Below are positions 31,347 through 34,119 of a DNA stretch of 34,119 bases, in pieces. The notes under the pieces are model-generated. The model did not search any database and was not told the DNA's origin. It saw only the letters and a program-made list of their open reading frames with translations. The stretch is from a virus, in the IMG/VR virus record IMGVR_UViG_3300027805_000045, positions 1-34,119 of that record. The stretch is one strand, 5' to 3'. The first letter of the stretch is position 1, and the number at the start of each line of letters is the position of its first letter. Made by a program: the position numbers and the translations under genes.

Positions 31347-31611
31347 AGGCTCTTTTTAGTTGCTCGGCTTCGTATTCCCCTTTCGCCTTGAGATAAGCAA
31401 GGTCGTTAAGGTATTGTAATAAAGGGATTTCATATGCCTGTTCCAAAGTGATTTTTTCGAAGGTAGCGACAAGCTCGGTCTGGAAAATCCATCCATAGTA
31501 TCGCATAAAGTTTGATACACCACTTCGGCTTGATACCTGCTCATCTTCTTCATCATCTCGTGAATCAAATAATCCTTCGAACTCTTTATCCAATTTTTGT
31601 ATACTTGATAA
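31330..31611 (-). CDS. -1 frame extension of the tail-assembly chaperone, 93 aa
   Basis: Open in the -1 frame from the T-run to the stop at 31330. It contains helices such as QTELVATFEKITLEQAYEI and LLQYLNDLAYLKAKGEYEAE, which look more protein-like than the frame-0 reading of the same DNA. An ATG start is lacking; a TTG at 31593 is the only near start, so production by slippage at 31610-31618 is favoured. Joined to the first 160 residues of the frame-0 gene it gives a 253-residue protein, like the G-T fusion of other siphophages. Confidence 0.6.
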   Translation of the reverse strand, partial: LSSIQKLDKEFEGLFDSRDDEEDEQVSSRSGVSNFMRYYGWIFQTELVATFEKITLEQAYEIPLLQYLNDLAYLKAKGEYEAEQLKRAYGKKH

Positions 31612-32090
31612 AAAAAAACCACACTTCCAAGAACTGCCGTAATCGGTGCTTCAAGCATATCTTGCGAATACTCCTCGTGGCGGCTTGCATCGTATTTATC
31701 CACCTTCCACCCGAATAATGTTTTCTTCATCGGCATTACCATACAAGCGGCAATCCTATGTAGGTTCGCGTTTACATCTTGCCCGAAGTGTTTTGTTTCA
31801 ATATACCTCGCGGCTGGTATCTTTCTCACATCGTAGATACACTTATACCTTTTGCCGTTAACCTTAATGTACTTTTCTGGGTTCGGCTTTAGTTCTTCGT
31901 GTATAAAGCTAATCGACTTTAACAAAGGATTCAACTCCCCGATAGGTAGGGAATCAATCTCGTTCTCGGTCATTTTACTGCAAATAGCAGCCGACTGAAT
32001 CGCTAAATCTAATTCGTTCAATTCCTTAGATTTTAGGAACAGGTCATTGAGTTGCTGCCATTGGAATACGGATATGTCTTTCCAGTTCAT
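31356..32090 (-). CDS. Tail-assembly chaperone, frame-0 product, 244 aa
   Basis: Residues 1-160 are a helical-beta domain with MTENEIDSLPIGELNPLLKSI and FGWKVDKYDASRHEE; it lies before the tail genes, where siphophages carry chaperones that load the tape measure. After residue 160 (VVFF at the T-run) the frame-0 tail is basic and low in pattern, whereas the -1 frame gives a better helical sequence. The frame-0 tail may therefore be a real short form or simply the unshifted read-out. It follows the large terminase after a gap of 49 bases. Confidence 0.65.
   Translation of the reverse strand: MNWKDISVFQWQQLNDLFLKSKELNELDLAIQSAAICSKMTENEIDSLPIGELNPLLKSISFIHEELKPNPEKYIKVNGKRYKCIYDVRKIPAARYIETKHFGQDVNANLHRIAACMVMPMKKTLFGWKVDKYDASRHEEYSQDMLEAPITAVLGSVVFFYQVYKNWIKSSKDYLIHEMMKKMSRYQAEVVYQTLCDTMDGFSRPSLSLPSKKSLWNRHMKSLYYNTLTTLLISRRKGNTKPSN
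31610..31618 (-). promoter_or_regulatory. Candidate -1 ribosomal frameshift site (nine T on the coding strand)
   Basis: Frame-0 codons are GTT TTT TTT TAT, so T TTT TTT fits the X XXY YYZ slippery pattern exactly. Slipping back one base opens the 93-residue extension. A downstream pseudoknot or hairpin was not demonstrated. A missing T in the assembly would also join the frames. Confidence 0.55.
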
Positions 32091-32139
32091 ATCCTTAAAT
32101 AGAGAAAAGCCTATCAGTTGTAAAGGATTGCTTGACTAC

Positions 32140-33291
32140 TCAGGCGAAGGAATATTTTCCTTGCCCTGTGTTTCGGGTGTAGTGATGCCAAGCCAAAGCC
32201 AAAGCCATTACGCAGTCATCGTGGAAGCCTTGTGGTGCTGAATACTTAACCCCAGTAGCGGTATATTGATATTCGAATATCTCAAGTTCTTGTGTGATAT
32301 GCCCTTCGGGAAAGGTTATCTTTCTTTGTTGGATAGCCGAGGCAAGACCTTCCATAAGTTGCTGCTTAGAGGTAGAGGTAAACTTAAACCCACTTACGGG
32401 CAAGCCTTCTCTTTGTAAATCTTCGAATATAGGGTCTCCCGCACCCGTTGAATCTATTAACGTAGGCACTTTGGGTAGGTTGCTAATTACTTGTTTTGTC
32501 TGCCGCCAATCCTTTTGAAAGCGGTCAAAATAGCTAACTGAGCCGTTCTTATCCAAGCCTACGATAACAGTATAGTCAATCGACTTCGCTAAATCGATAC
32601 CAAACGCAATAGGAGGCTCGTGGCTGGCTTCAAATGTACATTGCTTGATGTAGGCACTTCCGAACGGATTAGAGGCATTTTCGGCAGGATTAGCCATATA
32701 CTCTTGCTCGAATACAACTTCGGGTAGCTGAAGCCTTGCATCATCAATCTCGGTCTTGTCTATGTGGGGGTTGTCGTAGGTTGTAAACTTAAAGGATTGC
32801 CAATCTTGTTCGCCACCCTTTAGAAATAAGGAATAAAAGAAGTTCTTGCCTTTAGGGGTTGAGATAAACAAGGCTCGCCCTTTGTAATCGGTTAGGGTTG
32901 GTCGGATTGAATTAAGCCAGCCGTTTTCTAAATCAGGGATAAACGAGGCTTCATCTATAACCCCAAAGTGAAACTTCCTACCTCGTAGGTTGTCTAATCG
33001 TTCGCCTGTAAAGAAATAAACCGCACCGCCATTCGGGAACTTGATTGATAGTTCCGACTTGTTAGCCTCAAAAGGTACGGCTTTGCTTAATTGGTCAAAA
33101 AAGACACGAGCCAAATTATAGGTAGGGGTAACGTAGAAAACTTGCTTGCCTTCTAAGGCATTGACTATTATTTCTATTTGAGAAAGTTCCGACTTGCCAA
33201 ACCTGCGCCCAGCCATTACTACGCGAAACCTTGCTGAACTATCAAGGATTGCTTGTTGGTTGGTATGTGGTGTTGGCAGTTCAATCCTCAT
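32140..33291 (-). CDS. terL: Terminase large subunit, 383 aa
   Basis: ATPase motifs: Walker A AGRRFGKS (27-34), Walker B VIDEAS (111-116) and a coupling motif near ISTPKGKNF (143-151). Nuclease motifs: GIDLAKSIDY (231-240, D233), LIDSTGAGDP (278-287, D280) and HDDCVMA (about 359-365, D360). It cuts and pumps phage DNA into the head. At 383 residues it is compact. Its start overlaps the small-subunit candidate by 4 bp. Confidence 0.92.
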   Translation of the reverse strand: MRIELPTPHTNQQAILDSSARFRVVMAGRRFGKSELSQIEIIVNALEGKQVFYVTPTYNLARVFFDQLSKAVPFEANKSELSIKFPNGGAVYFFTGERLDNLRGRKFHFGVIDEASFIPDLENGWLNSIRPTLTDYKGRALFISTPKGKNFFYSLFLKGGEQDWQSFKFTTYDNPHIDKTEIDDARLQLPEVVFEQEYMANPAENASNPFGSAYIKQCTFEASHEPPIAFGIDLAKSIDYTVIVGLDKNGSVSYFDRFQKDWRQTKQVISNLPKVPTLIDSTGAGDPIFEDLQREGLPVSGFKFTSTSKQQLMEGLASAIQQRKITFPEGHITQELEIFEYQYTATGVKYSAPQGFHDDCVMALALAWHHYTRNTGQGKYSFA

Positions 33292-33650
33292 AGAATTGTT
33301 TTGCCATTAACAAATACGACTTCGATTCTGCTATCGCTGCTAACCTGTTGCGTTTCTTTTGGCTTGCCGTAAACCCTTGTTAATAAAGTTTCTACAGAAT
33401 ATAAGCTACCTTTCTCTAAACTCTTTCTCATTGCATTGGCGATTGTTTTTTCCAAGATTGTCGCTTTTGGATTATCCCAAACCTTTTTAAGTTCATCTAA
33501 ATCCATTTGCAGCATTACTTGAATAGTGTCGTTAATCTCGCTGAGTTTGTAGCCTTGCTCCCTAAGTAACGTTACATACTTTTTAGGTCTGCCATTCGGG
33601 TTTCTTACCTCGCCTTTCTTTGCTGGTATTAAATTATGTTCGTTTGCCAT
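33288..33650 (-). CDS. Terminase small subunit candidate, 120 aa
   Basis: The N-terminus has an AT-hook-like NPNGRPKK (18-25), followed by LLREQGYKLSEINDTI and helices, and GKPKETQQ near the end. This pattern is common just before the large terminase in phages of Bacteroidota, where it is taken as the small subunit that recognises the packaging start. There is no direct sequence proof of that role. It begins 20 bp after the dioxygenase stop. Confidence 0.7.
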   Translation of the reverse strand: MANEHNLIPAKKGEVRNPNGRPKKYVTLLREQGYKLSEINDTIQVMLQMDLDELKKVWDNPKATILEKTIANAMRKSLEKGSLYSVETLLTRVYGKPKETQQVSSDSRIEVVFVNGKTIL

Positions 33651-33670
33651 TTCTCTAATTTCCTTCTAAT

Positions 33671-34119
33671 TTATTCAAGCCCTTTGAATGCTTTCAAAGG
33701 ATAGAATACAAGGCTATTCCTATATCCACCTTCTTTTGTTGGTACGATAGGAGTAACCCCGTGAACGTTTCGCCAAGCGGGATAGACTAGCATTGAATTG
33801 TCGCTGCTATCCATTGTTGCAGCATAATCGGGTACGGTAGTATTACCGCCTGTTGCATTTTCCTTTTTCGCAATGATTACATTTACACAACCTTCTAAAT
33901 TTCCTGCGTCGCGATGAAAGGGTGCAGGTATGTTGAAGTTTGAGATAGAACTTGTAAATAATCTTCCAAAGCGCCATTTTGCTGGGATATTAGTTTCTAT
34001 AATATGTTTTTGCCTTTCAAATATTGATGGTGTTATTTCTCTTACAACTTCTTCGGCTTCTTTACAAGCCAATAGCATTGCTTTAATAAATGTTTGTGCG
34101 GTTTTAACCTGATGAACAC
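33671..34119 (-). CDS. TET/JBP-like 2OG-Fe(II) dioxygenase, C-terminal part (gene split by contig ends)
   Basis: This is the 3' part of the 257-residue protein that starts at 557; within this copy the frame is open back to 34119, and position 34078 corresponds to M123. H177, D179 and N182 lie in the overlap copy (iron site, HRDAGN). The rest supplies H228 in VHGVTP, the second-sphere GGYRNSLVFY with R242 (the likely 2-oxoglutarate contact) and the usual C-terminal strand. PAPFHRD, GGNTTVPDY and HGVTPI follow the order of phage TET/JBP enzymes. The gene ends 20 bp before the terminase small-subunit candidate. Confidence 0.72.
   Translation of the reverse strand, partial: VHQVKTAQTFIKAMLLACKEAEEVVREITPSIFERQKHIIETNIPAKWRFGRLFTSSISNFNIPAPFHRDAGNLEGCVNVIIAKKENATGGNTTVPDYAATMDSSDNSMLVYPAWRNVHGVTPIVPTKEGGYRNSLVFYPLKAFKGLE
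33888..34119. repeat. Terminal overlap, right copy
   Basis: Same 232 bases as 1-232, except G at 33993 where the left copy has C at 106. Removing one copy gives a circle of 33,887 bp with an intact dioxygenase gene. Confidence 0.95.

Overview
This window looks like the complete genome of a tailed double-stranded DNA phage, about 33.9 kb, of a siphovirus-like type infecting a host in the Bacteroidota. Its last 232 bases repeat its first 232 with one mismatch, and a gene reads straight through the join, so the contig is a circle of about 33,887 bp opened inside a gene. Three things point to a Bacteroidota host: A/T-rich, largely Shine-Dalgarno-free gene starts, a TAnnTTTG-type promoter octamer, and structural proteins that resemble those of phages of that phylum.

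Layout. A divergent intergenic region (about 5350-5634) holds an inverted-repeat cluster and separates two transcription units. The rightward unit (5635-11864) looks early. It carries small membrane and unknown proteins, an ERF-family annealing protein, a 42-residue arm-type DNA-binding peptide, a tRNA-like gene with a shortened anticodon arm, a small protein with an SSB-like tip, NinG-like and PD-(D/E)XK-like nucleases, a DnaA-domain-IV-like protein, a replication-initiator-like protein and a lipoprotein. The leftward unit starts at 5349 with a sigma-like protein. It runs through membrane, glycosyltransferase (two), LpxA-like acyltransferase and ParB-like genes, then a TET-associated-type glycosyltransferase and a TET/JBP-like 2OG-Fe(II) dioxygenase that crosses the contig ends. 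It continues through the terminases, a tail-assembly chaperone with a candidate -1 frameshift, tail genes, protease, scaffold, capsid, tail tube, portal, connector genes and a 1063-residue repeat-rich tail fibre. After the fibre come the lysis genes (holin candidates, one-piece spanin, M15 endolysin), a DEDD exonuclease, a MazG-like protein and a small zincin. The two units converge at 11864/11865 with no gap.

How it may work. The ERF, SSB-like, nuclease and initiator genes would replicate and recombine the DNA. The dioxygenase plus the glycosyltransferase adjacent to it form a recognisable base-hypermodification pair, placed immediately before the terminases, so DNA could be modified before packaging. 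No DNA methyltransferase is visible, so the substrate base is open: thymine as for JBP, or 5-methylcytosine made by the host. The extra sugar and acyl-transfer genes in the same chain of overlapping genes could elaborate the modification or decorate virion or host surface. This is the most interesting part of the window. All functional calls are from reading the sequence; no database search was run.
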